Below are positions 1 to 8,126 of a stretch of DNA of 20,488 nucleotides, one piece after another. The first letter of the stretch is position 1; every line of letters starts with the position of its first letter. The translations under genes and the position numbers were made by a program. This stretch comes from Granulicella sp. (GTDB taxonomy: Bacteria > Acidobacteriota > Terriglobia > Terriglobales > Acidobacteriaceae). The notes beneath the pieces are model-generated. The model searched no databases, was not told where the DNA came from, and saw only the letters and a program-made list of their open reading frames with translations. The stretch is from NCBI GenBank assembly GCA_003133205.1, contig PKWK01000288.1:1-20488 (forward strand), in the 5' to 3' direction.

Positions 1-896
1 TCGGGCGGGGCGGAGCAGCCGTGGGTGGTTTCGCAGCCGCGAATTTCGAACTGGATAGTGGTGTGGGTGATGTGGAAGCGGTCGCGCAGGGCGCAGTTGA
101 TGGCGTCGAGGATGCTGGAGCACTCGGAGACGGGCATCTCGGCGATGGTGACGTGGCTGGCGAGGGCGTGGGAGGAGGAGCCGAGCGACCAGATGTGGAG
201 GTCGTGGACGTCGAGGACGCCGGGGACGGCTGAGAGGGCGGTGCGGACCTGGCCGAGTTCGACGGCGCTGGGCGTGCCTTCGAGCAGGATGTTCAGCGTC
301 TCGCGGACGATGGTGGCGGAGCTCCAGACGATCATGGCTGCGATGAGCAGCGACAGGATCGGGTCGATCCACATGATGCCGGTGAACAGGATGCCCGCGC
401 CGCCCGCGATGACGGCCGCGGTAGAGAGCGTGTCGCCGAGCATGTGCAGGAAGACGGAGCGGATGTTGACGTCGCCGGAGAACTTCCAGAGCAGGCCGGC
501 GATGGCGCCGTTCATCAGGACGCCGGCGGCGGCCACGTACATCATGATGTGCGCGTGGACGGTGACCGGGGCGTAGAGGCGATGGATAGCGGAGATCGCG
601 ATCCACGCGGCCAGGACGATGAGGGTGAGGGCGTTGACGAAGGCGGCGAGGACTCCGGCGCGTTGATAGCCGAAGGTTTTCTGGTCGGTTGCGGGGCGGG
701 TCTGGAAATAGACGGCTGCGAAGGAGAGCAGGATGGCCAGCAGGTCGGACACGTTGTGGCCGGCCTCCGACACGAGCGCGAGGGAGTGAGCGCGCATACC
801 GAAGTAGAAGGTGGCGACGACATAGGCCGCAGTGAGAGCCATGGAGATCTTGAGGACCCGCTGCATCTTGCGATTTGGGCCGGCGACCATGTGCAT
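1..896 (-). CDS. Cation diffusion facilitator (CzcD/ZitB-type Zn/Co efflux), partial
   Basis: This is a proton-coupled divalent metal exporter of the inner membrane. About 298 residues lie in the window; the C-terminus runs off the left edge. Reading the minus strand from ATG at 896 gives several hydrophobic helices with two H-x3-D metal sites: HNVSD at residues 47-51 (helix 2) and HMLGD at 151-155 (helix 5). The FGYQRAGVLAAFVNA stretch after helix 2 is typical of CzcD/ZitB. A cytoplasmic C-terminal domain follows (VHDLHIWSLGSSSHA, residues about 235-250) and near the edge there is a Cys/His-containing tail (GCETTHGC). An in-frame TAA four codons upstream fixes the start at 896 or the internal ATG at 890. 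HxxxD in both helices is known for Zn2+/Co2+-type members; exact specificity cannot be read from sequence. It is divergent from hslV, with about 186 bp between them. No metal-responsive regulator is visible. Confidence 0.92.
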   Translation of the reverse strand, partial: MHMVAGPNRKMQRVLKISMALTAAYVVATFYFGMRAHSLALVSEAGHNVSDLLAILLSFAAVYFQTRPATDQKTFGYQRAGVLAAFVNALTLIVLAAWIAISAIHRLYAPVTVHAHIMMYVAAAGVLMNGAIAGLLWKFSGDVNIRSVFLHMLGDTLSTAAVIAGGAGILFTGIMWIDPILSLLIAAMIVWSSATIVRETLNILLEGTPSAVELGQVRTALSAVPGVLDVHDLHIWSLGSSSHALASHVTIAEMPVSECSSILDAINCALRDRFHITHTTIQFEIRGCETTHGCSAPP

Positions 897-941
897 GGCT
901 CTAGTTTAGCTCGGGGGCGGCGGAAAAGAAGCAAATACAGG

Positions 942-1038
942 GGTCCCTTCGGCAAGCTCAGGGCAGGCTCTTCACTCCGTTCAGGATGACGGCGCTGAAG
1001 GATGGCGGCGGAAAGGCAGATTCCCTTCGGGAATGACA
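942..1038. repeat. Intergenic repeat cluster upstream of hslV (two units ending in GGATGAC/GAATGAC)
   Basis: Between the metal transporter and hslV lie two short repeat-like units. The first (942-992) begins CCCTTCGGCAAGCTCAGGG and ends TTCAGGATGACGG. The second, AGATTCCCTTCGGGAATGAC at 1018-1037, contains a perfect 6-bp hairpin, ATTCCC-TTC-GGGAAT, at 1020-1034. Related units lie between hslV and hslU. Short dispersed elements of this look are common in acidobacterial intergenic DNA (from memory). The function is unknown; they could be REP-like elements or transcript-stabilising hairpins. Confidence 0.6.
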
Positions 1039-1082
1039 AACAAGGAGGAATTGACGAAGGGACGATATACTGGGAGTTGCTC

Positions 1083-1730
1083 ATGAAATCGACTTTTTAC
1101 GACTCCGCCAAGATCTCGCTGCTCGACAATCCTGCCCAAACTGACGCCAATCCTCTCGGTCACCCGCTGGACCTGGGGGAGGGGCGGCGGGTGCGGTCGA
1201 CTACGGTGCTGTGTGTGCGGCGGGGCGACTCCGTGGTGATGGCGGCGGATGGGCAGGTGACGCTGGGCGCGAGCGTGATGAAGGCCTCGGCGAAGAAGAT
1301 TCGGCGGCTATACCAGGACAAGGTGCTGGCGGGGTTTGCGGGATCGACGGCGGATGCGTTCTCGCTGTTCAGCCGGTTTGAGACCAAGCTGGAGCAGTAT
1401 GCCGGGAACCTGAGCCGGTCGGCGGTGGAACTGGCGAAGGACTGGCGCACGGACCGGATGCTGCGGCATCTGGAGGCTCTGCTGATTGTGACCGATACTA
1501 CGGCGACGTTTGTGCTGAGCGGAAATGGCGACGTGATCGAGCCGGATGAGGGGATTGTGGCGATTGGGTCGGGCGGAAGCTATGCGCTGGCCTCGGCGCG
1601 CGCGCTGATGGGGAACACCGAGCTGAGCGCACGGGAGATCGCGGAGAAGAGCTTGATCATAGCTGGACAAATCTGCATCTACACCAACGACCAGTTGACG
1701 ATTGAAGAGCTAAAGAAGGCCGCGGTTTAG
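1083..1730 (+). CDS. hslV: HslV, proteolytic subunit of the HslVU ATP-dependent protease
   Basis: HslV forms the double-hexameric threonine-protease core that degrades proteins unfolded by HslU in the cytoplasm. The family core is clear: [12 protein letters not shown] with the catalytic N-terminal Thr, [42 protein letters not shown] and the C-terminal [14 protein letters not shown]. From ATG 1083 (GGAG at 1073-1076, 6 nt upstream) the protein is 215 residues, and the catalytic Thr is residue 40 behind a prosegment of 39 residues, far longer than the one or few residues usual in HslV. A GTG at 1191, preceded by GGGGGAGGGG, would give about 179 residues starting M-R-S-T-T, close to the usual 175-180. 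A third in-frame ATG at 1002 lies inside the intergenic repeats and is unlikely. I chose 1083 because the extension is open and uses GC-rich third positions like a gene. It is followed by hslU after about 120 bp. Confidence 0.93.
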   Translation: MKSTFYDSAKISLLDNPAQTDANPLGHPLDLGEGRRVRSTTVLCVRRGDSVVMAADGQVTLGASVMKASAKKIRRLYQDKVLAGFAGSTADAFSLFSRFETKLEQYAGNLSRSAVELAKDWRTDRMLRHLEALLIVTDTTATFVLSGNGDVIEPDEGIVAIGSGGSYALASARALMGNTELSAREIAEKSLIIAGQICIYTNDQLTIEELKKAAV

Positions 1731-1770
1731 AGTCGTACTCCTGCGACTGTAGTGGCACTACGAAATACTG

Positions 1771-1824
1771 AGATTCTGGCTTCTCCAGAATGACGACGGT
1801 TCGGTTCTGTCGGAATGACGACTT
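1771..1824. repeat. Hairpin repeat pair between hslV and hslU
   Basis: Two adjacent units end in GAATGACGAC. The first holds a perfect inverted repeat, ATTCTGG (1773-1779), loop CTTCT, CCAGAAT (1785-1791), followed by GACGAC. The second ends GTCGGAATGACGAC at 1809-1822. Both resemble the unit at 1018-1037 (AGATTC, stem-loop, GAATGAC). They lie in the spacer of a two-gene protease unit, so they may affect the ratio of hslV to hslU message as an attenuating or stabilising hairpin. There is no T-run, so this does not look like a plain intrinsic terminator. Confidence 0.6.
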
Positions 1825-1850
1825 GATTCAGGCGTCGAGGAAGAAGATAG

Positions 1851-3518
1851 ATGGCGATTTTTTTACCGGGAACGGCGGACGACCAGGCTTTGGCGCTGGA
1901 TGAGATGACTCCGCGCGAGATTGTGGCGGAGTTGGACAAGTATGTGGTGGGGCAGCATGCGGCGAAGCGCGCGGTGGCGATTGCGCTGCGCAACCGCATG
2001 AGGCGGCAGAAGCTTTCGCCGGAGCTGGCGGAAGACATTATGCCCAAGAACATCATCATGATCGGGCCGACGGGCGTGGGCAAGACGGAGATTGCGCGGC
2101 GGCTGGCGAAGCTGACGAACTCTCCGTTTCTGAAGGTGGAGGCGTCGAAGTTTACCGAGGTGGGATACGTTGGGCGCGATGTGGAATCGATTGTGCGCGA
2201 CCTGGTGGAGATCGCCATCGACATGGTGCGCGAAGAGAAGATGGAGGACGTGGAGGACAAGGCCGAGTTGAATGCGGAGGATCGCCTGCTCGACCTGCTG
2301 CTTCCTCCTCCGCCGGCGCAGGCTGCCGCTACGGCGAAGGCTGCGGGGCCGGCCGCGGTGATGATGACTCCCACCGGCATGCGCGCGGTGCAGGTGATGC
2401 AGTTGGCTGTGCCCGAGGGCGCTGCTGCTACGGAGGCAGACCCCGTCACCATCGACGGCAAGGCTCGCGACAAGACCGGAGACAAGGCTGCGCAGTCGAG
2501 CCAGGAGCGTACGCGGGAGAAGCTGCGGCAACAGTTCCGCGAGGGCAGGCTGGATGAGCGGATGGTCGAGATCGACGTGCGCGACCGCAACCAGCCGAGC
2601 TTCGAGTTTCTATCCGCGCAAGGGCCGGAAGACATGGACATGAACCTGAAGGACATGCTTCCGGGGCTGTTCGGGCAAAGGACCAAGAAGCGCAAGATGA
2701 AGGTGGTCGAGGCGTTCGAGTACCTGGTGCAGGAGGAAGAGAACCGGCTGATCGACATGGACCAGGTGACGCGGCTGGCGGTGGAGCGGGTGGAAGATTC
2801 GGGCATCGTCTTCCTGGACGAGATCGACAAGATTGCGGGGCGTGAGGGCGGGCACGGACCGGATGTGTCGCGCGAGGGTGTGCAGCGCGACATTCTGCCG
2901 ATCGTCGAAGGCACGACGGTGAATACGAAGTACGGAATGGTTTCGACCGACCACATTCTGTTTATCGCGGCGGGCGCGTTCCATGTGTCGAAGCCGAGTG
3001 ATTTGATTCCGGAGTTGCAGGGACGGTTTCCGATTCGTGTGGAGTTGCACTCGCTTACGGTGGAGGACTTTATTCGGATTTTGACGGAGCCGAAGTCGTC
3101 GCTGGTGAAGCAGTCGACAGCGCTGTTGGAGACCGAGGGGCTGAAGCTGGAGTTCACGCCGGAGGCGCTGGCGGAGATGGCGCAGTTTGCGTTTCGGGTG
3201 AACGAGACGACGGAGAACATTGGTGCGCGGCGTCTGCACACGATCATGGAGCGCGTGCTGGACGAGATCAGCTTCCAGGCGCCGGACCTGTTCAAGAGTC
3301 CGCGTTCGGAGGCTTCGCAAGAGGGTGTGATCGCCGAGGTGGGCGCGTCGGCACCGCTGGGGAGTGAGCCGCAGAAGGCCTCGCCGCCGCTGCCGGTGAT
3401 CGAGCGGAAGAAGGACGATGGGACGGTGGAGAAGGTGATCGTGGTCGACCCGGAGTATGTGCGTCAGCAGGTGGCGAGCATTGTGAAGGACCAGGACTTG
3501 AGCCGCTACATTTTGTAA
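1851..3518 (+). CDS. hslU: HslU, AAA+ unfoldase of the HslVU protease
   Basis: HslU is a hexameric cytoplasmic ATPase that unfolds substrates and feeds them to HslV. It starts with the family N-terminus [17 protein letters not shown]; Walker A is GPTGVGKT at residues 73-80, the pore loop region is [12 protein letters not shown], Walker B is [10 protein letters not shown] with DE at 323-324, and the sensor region includes [15 protein letters not shown] and [19 protein letters not shown]. The C-terminus DLSRYIL matches the HslV-docking tail of the family. At 555 residues it is about 110 longer than E. coli HslU (443). By eye against remembered E. coli HslU, the excess sits in two places: an Ala/Pro-rich insert in the I-domain (about 157-212, after PPPPAQ) and a second insert near the C-terminus (about 483-522). 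The 3' end overlaps the convergent CHAD gene by 13 bp. Confidence 0.97.
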   Translation: MAIFLPGTADDQALALDEMTPREIVAELDKYVVGQHAAKRAVAIALRNRMRRQKLSPELAEDIMPKNIIMIGPTGVGKTEIARRLAKLTNSPFLKVEASKFTEVGYVGRDVESIVRDLVEIAIDMVREEKMEDVEDKAELNAEDRLLDLLLPPPPAQAAATAKAAGPAAVMMTPTGMRAVQVMQLAVPEGAAATEADPVTIDGKARDKTGDKAAQSSQERTREKLRQQFREGRLDERMVEIDVRDRNQPSFEFLSAQGPEDMDMNLKDMLPGLFGQRTKKRKMKVVEAFEYLVQEEENRLIDMDQVTRLAVERVEDSGIVFLDEIDKIAGREGGHGPDVSREGVQRDILPIVEGTTVNTKYGMVSTDHILFIAAGAFHVSKPSDLIPELQGRFPIRVELHSLTVEDFIRILTEPKSSLVKQSTALLETEGLKLEFTPEALAEMAQFAFRVNETTENIGARRLHTIMERVLDEISFQAPDLFKSPRSEASQEGVIAEVGASAPLGSEPQKASPPLPVIERKKDDGTVEKVIVVDPEYVRQQVASIVKDQDLSRYIL

Positions 3519-4357
3519 TGCAGGCGGCGCTTGAAGGTGCGTAGGGAGTGGTCGGCTTGTGCGGCGAAGCGCTGCGGGAGCTGGGCAGAGTCGCCCAGTT
3601 CGTGGGCGGCGACTTCTGCGAGGATGAGCCAGTCGTGCCATTGGCCGCCAGCCTGCTGCAGGCTTTCGAATCGGGCGGCGAGGCGGCGGGCTTTTACCGC
3701 AGATTCCGGGGCGGACTCGGCAAGATAGCGGGCGAGCTTGGCGCGTTTGCGGATCTCGTGTAGGTCGGCTATGTTCTGAGGGATTGGAGCGGGCTCGTGG
3801 GGCTCGCGGTGATTCCCGTACCAGTCACGGACAAGGGTGGTGAGTTGCGGTTCGCTGAGGGTGATCGACTCCGCTGGGGCGAGTGTGTCCAGCAGTTCTT
3901 CAATTGCGAGTGGAAGCTCCGTGCGCTGCTTGTGGAGGAGCCGCAGCAGATGGTCCTCCGCTTCGTCGCGCTTGCGTTTTAGTTCGCGGCGGAGTTGGCA
4001 GGCTTGCTCGCGAAGGTCGCGGTCTTGCTCGCGGCTGGGGTGGGGCGTGCCGTTGCTTGCTGCTGCTTCGTCGCGGATTAGATTGCGCTGGACGTCGATG
4101 TCTCGGACCTGGCCGGCGGCATGACGCAGCTTTCTCAGTAGACGGACTGCGTTGCGGGCCTGCTCTTCGTGCGGCGGGAGTGCGGGGAGCATGGCGAGCA
4201 GTTCGAGCTCGGCCTCGATGCGGCGGGTCAACGTGCGCAGGTTGTGGATGGCGGTCTTTCGCGGCTTGGACAGGCAGCTCCGGATCGCTGCTTCGAGCGA
4301 CGTGGCGGTGTCGCGAAGGACCTGAATCGGATGCGTCGAATGATTTGCCTGGGCCAT
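3506..4357 (-). CDS. CHAD-domain protein
   Basis: A 283-residue, helix-rich, highly charged protein matching the CHAD (conserved histidine alpha-helical domain) family, whose members bind polyphosphate. The diagnostic N-terminal part is the helical run with [18 protein letters not shown] (residues about 37-54) and [20 protein letters not shown] (about 95-114), with conserved His/Arg/Lys residues that would face a polyanion. The middle is rich in Arg, Glu and Leu ([20 protein letters not shown]). There is no CYTH domain, signal peptide or membrane segment, so it is a stand-alone cytoplasmic CHAD protein. Its 3' end overlaps hslU by 13 bp tail to tail. It lies downstream of transaldolase on the same strand, but the hairpin at 4394-4425 separates them. 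The role is not known from context; no polyphosphate kinase or phosphatase is nearby. The Shine-Dalgarno sequence before ATG 4357 is weak. Confidence 0.85.
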   Translation of the reverse strand: MAQANHSTHPIQVLRDTATSLEAAIRSCLSKPRKTAIHNLRTLTRRIEAELELLAMLPALPPHEEQARNAVRLLRKLRHAAGQVRDIDVQRNLIRDEAAASNGTPHPSREQDRDLREQACQLRRELKRKRDEAEDHLLRLLHKQRTELPLAIEELLDTLAPAESITLSEPQLTTLVRDWYGNHREPHEPAPIPQNIADLHEIRKRAKLARYLAESAPESAVKARRLAARFESLQQAGGQWHDWLILAEVAAHELGDSAQLPQRFAAQADHSLRTFKRRLHYKM

Positions 4358-4393
4358 GTGATTTGGACCCTAGTCCTTGATACGAAAGCTGGA

Positions 4394-4425
4394 AAAGCGG
4401 CGACCCATTGGAGGGTTGCCGCTTT
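4394..4425 (-). terminator. Intrinsic terminator of the transaldolase gene
   Basis: AAAGCGGC (4394-4401), then ACCC (4403-4406), loop ATTGGA, GGGT (4413-4416) and GCCGCTTT (4418-4425) form a long GC-rich stem with a single G/T position. On the minus strand the 3' arm runs into a short T-stretch (GCTTTTCC). It begins 23 bp past the transaldolase stop. Further outer complementarity exists (CTGGAAA 4389-4395 with TTTCCAG 4430-4436; CGAAAGC 4383-4389 with GCTTTCG 4421-4427), so alternative folds are possible. Confidence 0.7.
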
Positions 4426-4447
4426 CGTGTTTCCAGTCTGCGGATGC

Positions 4448-5449
4448 TTAGTGAGCGCCGACGGTCTGCTTCTCGCTGATTTCGCTGAGACGCTTGACCA
4501 GCAGCTGTTCCAATTCCTCGAGCGCCTTGGAGAAGCCTTCGATGCCTTCCTTCAACTTGTCGTGGGCCATGCGGTCGGCTGCGTGCATTTTGTCGAAGGT
4601 GGCCTTGTCGATGGTGAGCTTTTCGATGTTCATGGCGGCGGCCTTGGAGGCGTCGAGCTTGCGCGGCAGATTGCCTTCCTTGGAGTCGAGTTCGGCGAGC
4701 AGTTTGGGCGCGATGGTGAGCAGGTCACAGCCGGCTAGCTCGGTGATCTCGCCGATGTTGCGGAAGCTGGCTCCCATGACGACTGTCTTGTATCCGAAAT
4801 GCTTGTAGTAGTTGTAGATGGTGGTGACCGACTTGACGCCGGGATCGTCTGCGCCAACGTAGTCCTTGCCGGTGTCCTTCTTGTACCAGTCGAGAATGCG
4901 GCCGACGAACGGAGAGATGAGGGTGACCTTAGCCTCTGCGCCGGCGATGGCCTGGTGCAGGCCGAAGAGCAGCGTCATGTTGCAGTGGATGCCTTCTTTT
5001 TCTAGGATTTCGGCGGCCTTGATGCCCTCCCAGGTGGAGGCGAGCTTGATGAGGACGCGCTCGCGGGAGATGTCGGCCTTCTCATACTGCGCGATGATGT
5101 CGCGGGCGGTTTCGATGGATTTTTCGGTGTCGTAGGAGAGGCGCGCGTCGACTTCGGTGGAGACGCGGCCGGGGATAATCTCGAGGATCTTGCGGCCGAA
5201 GGCGACGGCGAGGGACTTGAAGGCGAGCGCGGCGACTTCCTTGTCGGAGGCCGAGGGGCCGGCTTGTTCGCGGGCCTGCATCAGGACGCCGTCGACGATG
5301 GGGGCATAAGCTGGCATCTCTGCCGCGGCTGCGATGAGCGAAGGATTGGTGGTCGAATCCTGCGGCTTGAACTGTTCGATGGAGTTGATGTCGCCGGTGT
5401 CGGATACGACGGTGGTCATGCCGCGAAGTTGTTCGAGAAGAGTTGCCAT
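4448..5449 (-). CDS. tal: Transaldolase (TalB-type)
   Basis: A cytoplasmic class I aldolase-fold enzyme of the non-oxidative pentose phosphate pathway, transferring dihydroxyacetone units between sedoheptulose 7-phosphate and glyceraldehyde 3-phosphate. The 333-residue length fits the classical TalB group (E. coli about 317), not the short fructose-6-phosphate aldolase group. Landmarks: TTVVSDTGD with Asp17, [10 protein letters not shown] at 30-39, Glu99 in [13 protein letters not shown], and the Schiff-base Lys135 in [12 protein letters not shown], followed by [11 protein letters not shown] and [19 protein letters not shown] (5455-5460 on the plus strand) sits 5 nt before ATG 5449, a very good ribosome site. 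The gene is divergent from the rhamnosidase gene across a 96-bp region carrying an inverted repeat, and it ends at a strong hairpin. As a central-metabolism gene its place beside the glycosidases may be incidental. Confidence 0.97.
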   Translation of the reverse strand: MATLLEQLRGMTTVVSDTGDINSIEQFKPQDSTTNPSLIAAAAEMPAYAPIVDGVLMQAREQAGPSASDKEVAALAFKSLAVAFGRKILEIIPGRVSTEVDARLSYDTEKSIETARDIIAQYEKADISRERVLIKLASTWEGIKAAEILEKEGIHCNMTLLFGLHQAIAGAEAKVTLISPFVGRILDWYKKDTGKDYVGADDPGVKSVTTIYNYYKHFGYKTVVMGASFRNIGEITELAGCDLLTIAPKLLAELDSKEGNLPRKLDASKAAAMNIEKLTIDKATFDKMHAADRMAHDKLKEGIEGFSKALEELEQLLVKRLSEISEKQTVGAH

Positions 5450-5485
5450 AGAAGCTCCTTATGCGTCGTGCGCGTCACCTCCATT

Positions 5486-5519
5486 CTACCAATTTGGCGG
5501 AGATGCGGTACTTTGGTAG
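5486..5519. promoter_or_regulatory. Inverted repeat in the tal/rhamnosidase divergent spacer
   Basis: CTACCAA (5486-5492) and TTGGTAG (5513-5519) are perfect 7-bp inverted arms separated by 20 bp. The left arm is also part of a small palindrome CCAATTTGG (5489-5497). On the minus strand TAGAAT (5483-5488) resembles a -10 box for tal and overlaps the left arm. The position between divergent genes suits an operator, but no regulator is known and chance is possible. Confidence 0.35.
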
Positions 5520-5545
5520 GCAGAAGCCCGAGGTGTGAGCGGCGC

Positions 5546-8011
5546 ATGAACAACACATTGAACAAGATAAAGGGGATGATCCTGCTGATGGGGGTGGGTT
5601 TTGCGCTGACGGCAGGTGCGGCGCCGGTGCGGCCTCAGGCGGCTGACGAGAGTTGGACGGCGCACTGGATTCAGGCTCCGTGGAGTACGGAGAGGGACGG
5701 CGCGGAGTTGGACGGGAGCAAGCCGATGCCGGTGTTTCGGCGGGAGTTTACGGTGCGGAAGGGGCTGGTGAAGGCGACTCTGCGGATTGCCGGGCTGGGG
5801 CAGTACGAGGCGCGGATTGGGAGCAGCGGCGGGATGCGGCTGGTTGCTCCGCACGGACTGCACCAGGCCTGGACGGACTACAAGAAGACCGTCACGTACG
5901 AAAGCTACGACGTAACGAAGATGCTGACGCCGGGGCGTGCTGTGCTGGGAGTGATGCTGGGCAATGGCATGTACAACGTCCAGAAGACGAAGGGACGATA
6001 TACGAAGCTCGAAGGGAGTTTTGGGCCGCCAAAGCTGATTGCGGAACTGCGGCTGAAGTATGCCGATGGGAAGACAGAGACGATTGGAACGGATGCGCAA
6101 TGGAAGGTTGCGAATGGGCCCGTGTTGTTCAGTTCGACCTACGGGGGGGAGGATTTCGACGCGCGGAAGGTGGAGACCGGGTGGGACCTGCCCGGATTTG
6201 AGGACAAGGGGTGGTTGGCCGCGACGGAGACGGACGGGTCCGGCGGCAAAGTGATCGCAGCGCTTGCTCCCGAGGTGCGGGAGTGGGACTCGCACGTGCC
6301 GGTGAAGGTGACCGAGGTGGGGCTAAACAAGACGGTGTACGACCTCGGCCAGAATTTTGCGGGAGTGCCTTCGGTTCGGCTGCGGGGACCGGCAGGCGCG
6401 GTGTTGAAGCTGACGCCTGGTGAACTGCTGAATCCCGATGGCAGCGTTAGTCAGCGAAGTTCGGGTGGTCCGATGTGGTGGAGCTATACGTTGCGCGGCG
6501 ACTCGGATGGAGAGGGGTGGACGCCGCGTTTCGGGTACTACGGATTTCGCTATCTGCAGGCGGAGTGGAGCGGTAGTGATCCAACCACAAGCCCGTTGAA
6601 GATAGACGAGATCAAGGGTGTGGAGTGGCATTCGGCGTCGCCTGTGACGGGCAGCTTCGAGAGTTCGGATGAGACGCTGAATGCGATTCACAAGCTGATT
6701 GTGAATGCGATGCATAACAACGAGGCCAGTCTGTTTACCGATTGCCCGCATCGGGAAAAGCTGGGGTGGCTGGAGGAGACACACCTGGTAGCTCCGGGGT
6801 TGATGTTCAACAACGACCTGCACGGGTTGTATGCGGCGACCGAGAAGAACATTGGTGACGCGCAGCACGCGGACGGCGGAGTGCCGACGACTGCGCCGCA
6901 GTACATGGTGTTTGGAACGGTTGCGAAGTATTTGGTGTTTGATGACTCGCCGGAGTGGGGTTCGGCGAGCGTGCTGGCGCCGTGGGCGGCGTATCGGTTC
7001 TACGGCGACACCAGCGAGTTGGAGCGGAGCTATCCGGTAATGAAGGCGTACGTGAAGTTCCTGGAGGGCAAGGCTGAAGAGGGAATTGTGGCGTATGGAC
7101 TAGGGGACTGGTACGACATTGGGCCGGGCGGGCCGGGCATCTCGAAGAATACGTCGCTGGGAGTGACGGGCACGCTGATGCTATATGAGGATGCGGTGGC
7201 GATGGGGAAGATCGCGGCGCTGCTTGGGCATGCGGACGATGCGTTGATGTATGCGGCGCTGGTGGAGCGCGAGAAGGACGCTTTTAATCGCAAGTTCTGG
7301 GATGCGGATAAGGGTTATTACGACAAGGGAAGTCAGACCGCGAATGCGATGCCGCTGGCGCTGAGCATTGTGCCGGAGGAGCGGCGAGCGGCGGTGCTCG
7401 AGCATGTGGTGGCGGATATCGAGGCGCATGACGATCACATCACTACGGGCGAGGTTGGCTATCCGTACATGCTGCGCGCGCTGATGGCGGGCTGGCGCAA
7501 CGATCTGGTGCTGGCGATGATGTTGCGCAAGGATCCTCCGAGTTATGGATCGCAATTGGCGAAGGGAGCAACGTCGCTGACCGAGGCGTGGGATGCGAAT
7601 CCCGTAGCGAGCCAGGACCACTTCATGCTGGGAGGTGCGGAGGAGTGGTTTTATCGCGGGCTGGGTGGGATCGACTTCGACATGTCGCGGAGTGCGGATG
7701 AGCGCATCACGATTCGTCCGGCGATGGTGGAGGGGCTGGCCTGGGTGAAGTGCAGTTATAAGTCGGTGATGGGCGAGATACGGAGCGAGTGGAGGCAGGA
7801 AGATGGGGTGACTTCCATCGACATCGCAATTCCTCCAGGCGCTACGGGTACGCTGATTCTGCCGGTGAAGATGGTGGCGGATATCTCCGATCTTAGTTTC
7901 GCGAAGGGCAATAGGCCGCGGTTGCAGGAGACGCGGCGCGACGATGAGGTCGTGGTGTACCGCGCGAGCGCCGGGATCTACCACTTCCGCGAGGCGGAGT
8001 CGGGGCCATAA
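5546..8011 (+). CDS. Exported GH78 alpha-L-rhamnosidase
   Basis: An 821-residue glycoside hydrolase of the GH78 family, which removes terminal alpha-L-rhamnose from plant glycans such as rhamnogalacturonan or glycosides by an inverting mechanism. ATG 5546 was chosen because it opens a signal peptide (MNNTLNKIKG, hydrophobic core MILLMGVGFALTAGA, cleavage near residue 25); the longer frame from 5264 is antisense to transaldolase. Order seen: N-terminal WTAHWIQAPW, beta-rich accessory domains with VYDLGQNFAGV and FGYYGFRYLQAEW, then the (alpha/alpha)6 catalytic domain with the GH78 signature DCPHREKLGWLEE at 399-411, and SLTEAWD with Glu680, followed by a C-terminal beta domain (ITIRPAMVEGLAWVKCSYKSVMGEI). 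The acidic residues at 399-411 and Glu680 are the expected catalytic groups by family knowledge. The next gene encodes a second, divergent GH78-type protein. Confidence 0.92.
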   Translation: MNNTLNKIKGMILLMGVGFALTAGAAPVRPQAADESWTAHWIQAPWSTERDGAELDGSKPMPVFRREFTVRKGLVKATLRIAGLGQYEARIGSSGGMRLVAPHGLHQAWTDYKKTVTYESYDVTKMLTPGRAVLGVMLGNGMYNVQKTKGRYTKLEGSFGPPKLIAELRLKYADGKTETIGTDAQWKVANGPVLFSSTYGGEDFDARKVETGWDLPGFEDKGWLAATETDGSGGKVIAALAPEVREWDSHVPVKVTEVGLNKTVYDLGQNFAGVPSVRLRGPAGAVLKLTPGELLNPDGSVSQRSSGGPMWWSYTLRGDSDGEGWTPRFGYYGFRYLQAEWSGSDPTTSPLKIDEIKGVEWHSASPVTGSFESSDETLNAIHKLIVNAMHNNEASLFTDCPHREKLGWLEETHLVAPGLMFNNDLHGLYAATEKNIGDAQHADGGVPTTAPQYMVFGTVAKYLVFDDSPEWGSASVLAPWAAYRFYGDTSELERSYPVMKAYVKFLEGKAEEGIVAYGLGDWYDIGPGGPGISKNTSLGVTGTLMLYEDAVAMGKIAALLGHADDALMYAALVEREKDAFNRKFWDADKGYYDKGSQTANAMPLALSIVPEERRAAVLEHVVADIEAHDDHITTGEVGYPYMLRALMAGWRNDLVLAMMLRKDPPSYGSQLAKGATSLTEAWDANPVASQDHFMLGGAEEWFYRGLGGIDFDMSRSADERITIRPAMVEGLAWVKCSYKSVMGEIRSEWRQEDGVTSIDIAIPPGATGTLILPVKMVADISDLSFAKGNRPRLQETRRDDEVVVYRASAGIYHFREAESGP

Positions 8012-8058
8012 GGGAATGCTGAGCGACGGGCCGAGTGAGCGATGATGGCGCAACGGCG

Positions 8059-8087
8059 TTGCCAATCGCGGTTGAGTTGCGTATAAG
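8059..8087 (+). promoter_or_regulatory. Sigma70-type promoter for the second GH78 gene
   Basis: TTGCCA (8059-8064), a 17-bp spacer and TATAAG (8082-8087) each match 5 of 6 consensus bases. Transcription would begin near 8094, which excludes the upstream GTG at 8088 as start and supports ATG 8127. It also implies that the second rhamnosidase can be transcribed independently of the first. Confidence 0.55.
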
Positions 8088-8126
8088 GTGGGACTGTTTC
8101 AATTCGATGGATGGCGGGTGCGGCGG

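Noticed and set aside
1051..1071. TTGACG / TATACT as an hslV promoter
   Set aside because: The boxes are only 9 bp apart, too close for one sigma70 promoter, and there is no good -35 at the proper distance from TATACT.
542..1084. Minus-strand frame overlapping the metal transporter in another register
   Set aside because: Low-complexity Ser/Pro/Arg translation; the transporter frame carries all family motifs instead.
1727..3295. Long minus-strand open frame (522 codons) opposite hslU
   Set aside because: It mirrors hslU, is rich in Ser/Arg with no recognisable domain, and arises from the GC-biased third positions of the sense gene.
5264..5545. Extended N-terminus of the first rhamnosidase
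   Set aside because: This part is antisense to transaldolase and lies ahead of a clear signal peptide at 5546.
8088..8126. GTG 8088 as start of the second GH78 gene
   Set aside because: It overlaps the last base positions of the promoter -10 region, and ATG 8127 begins the signal peptide cleanly.
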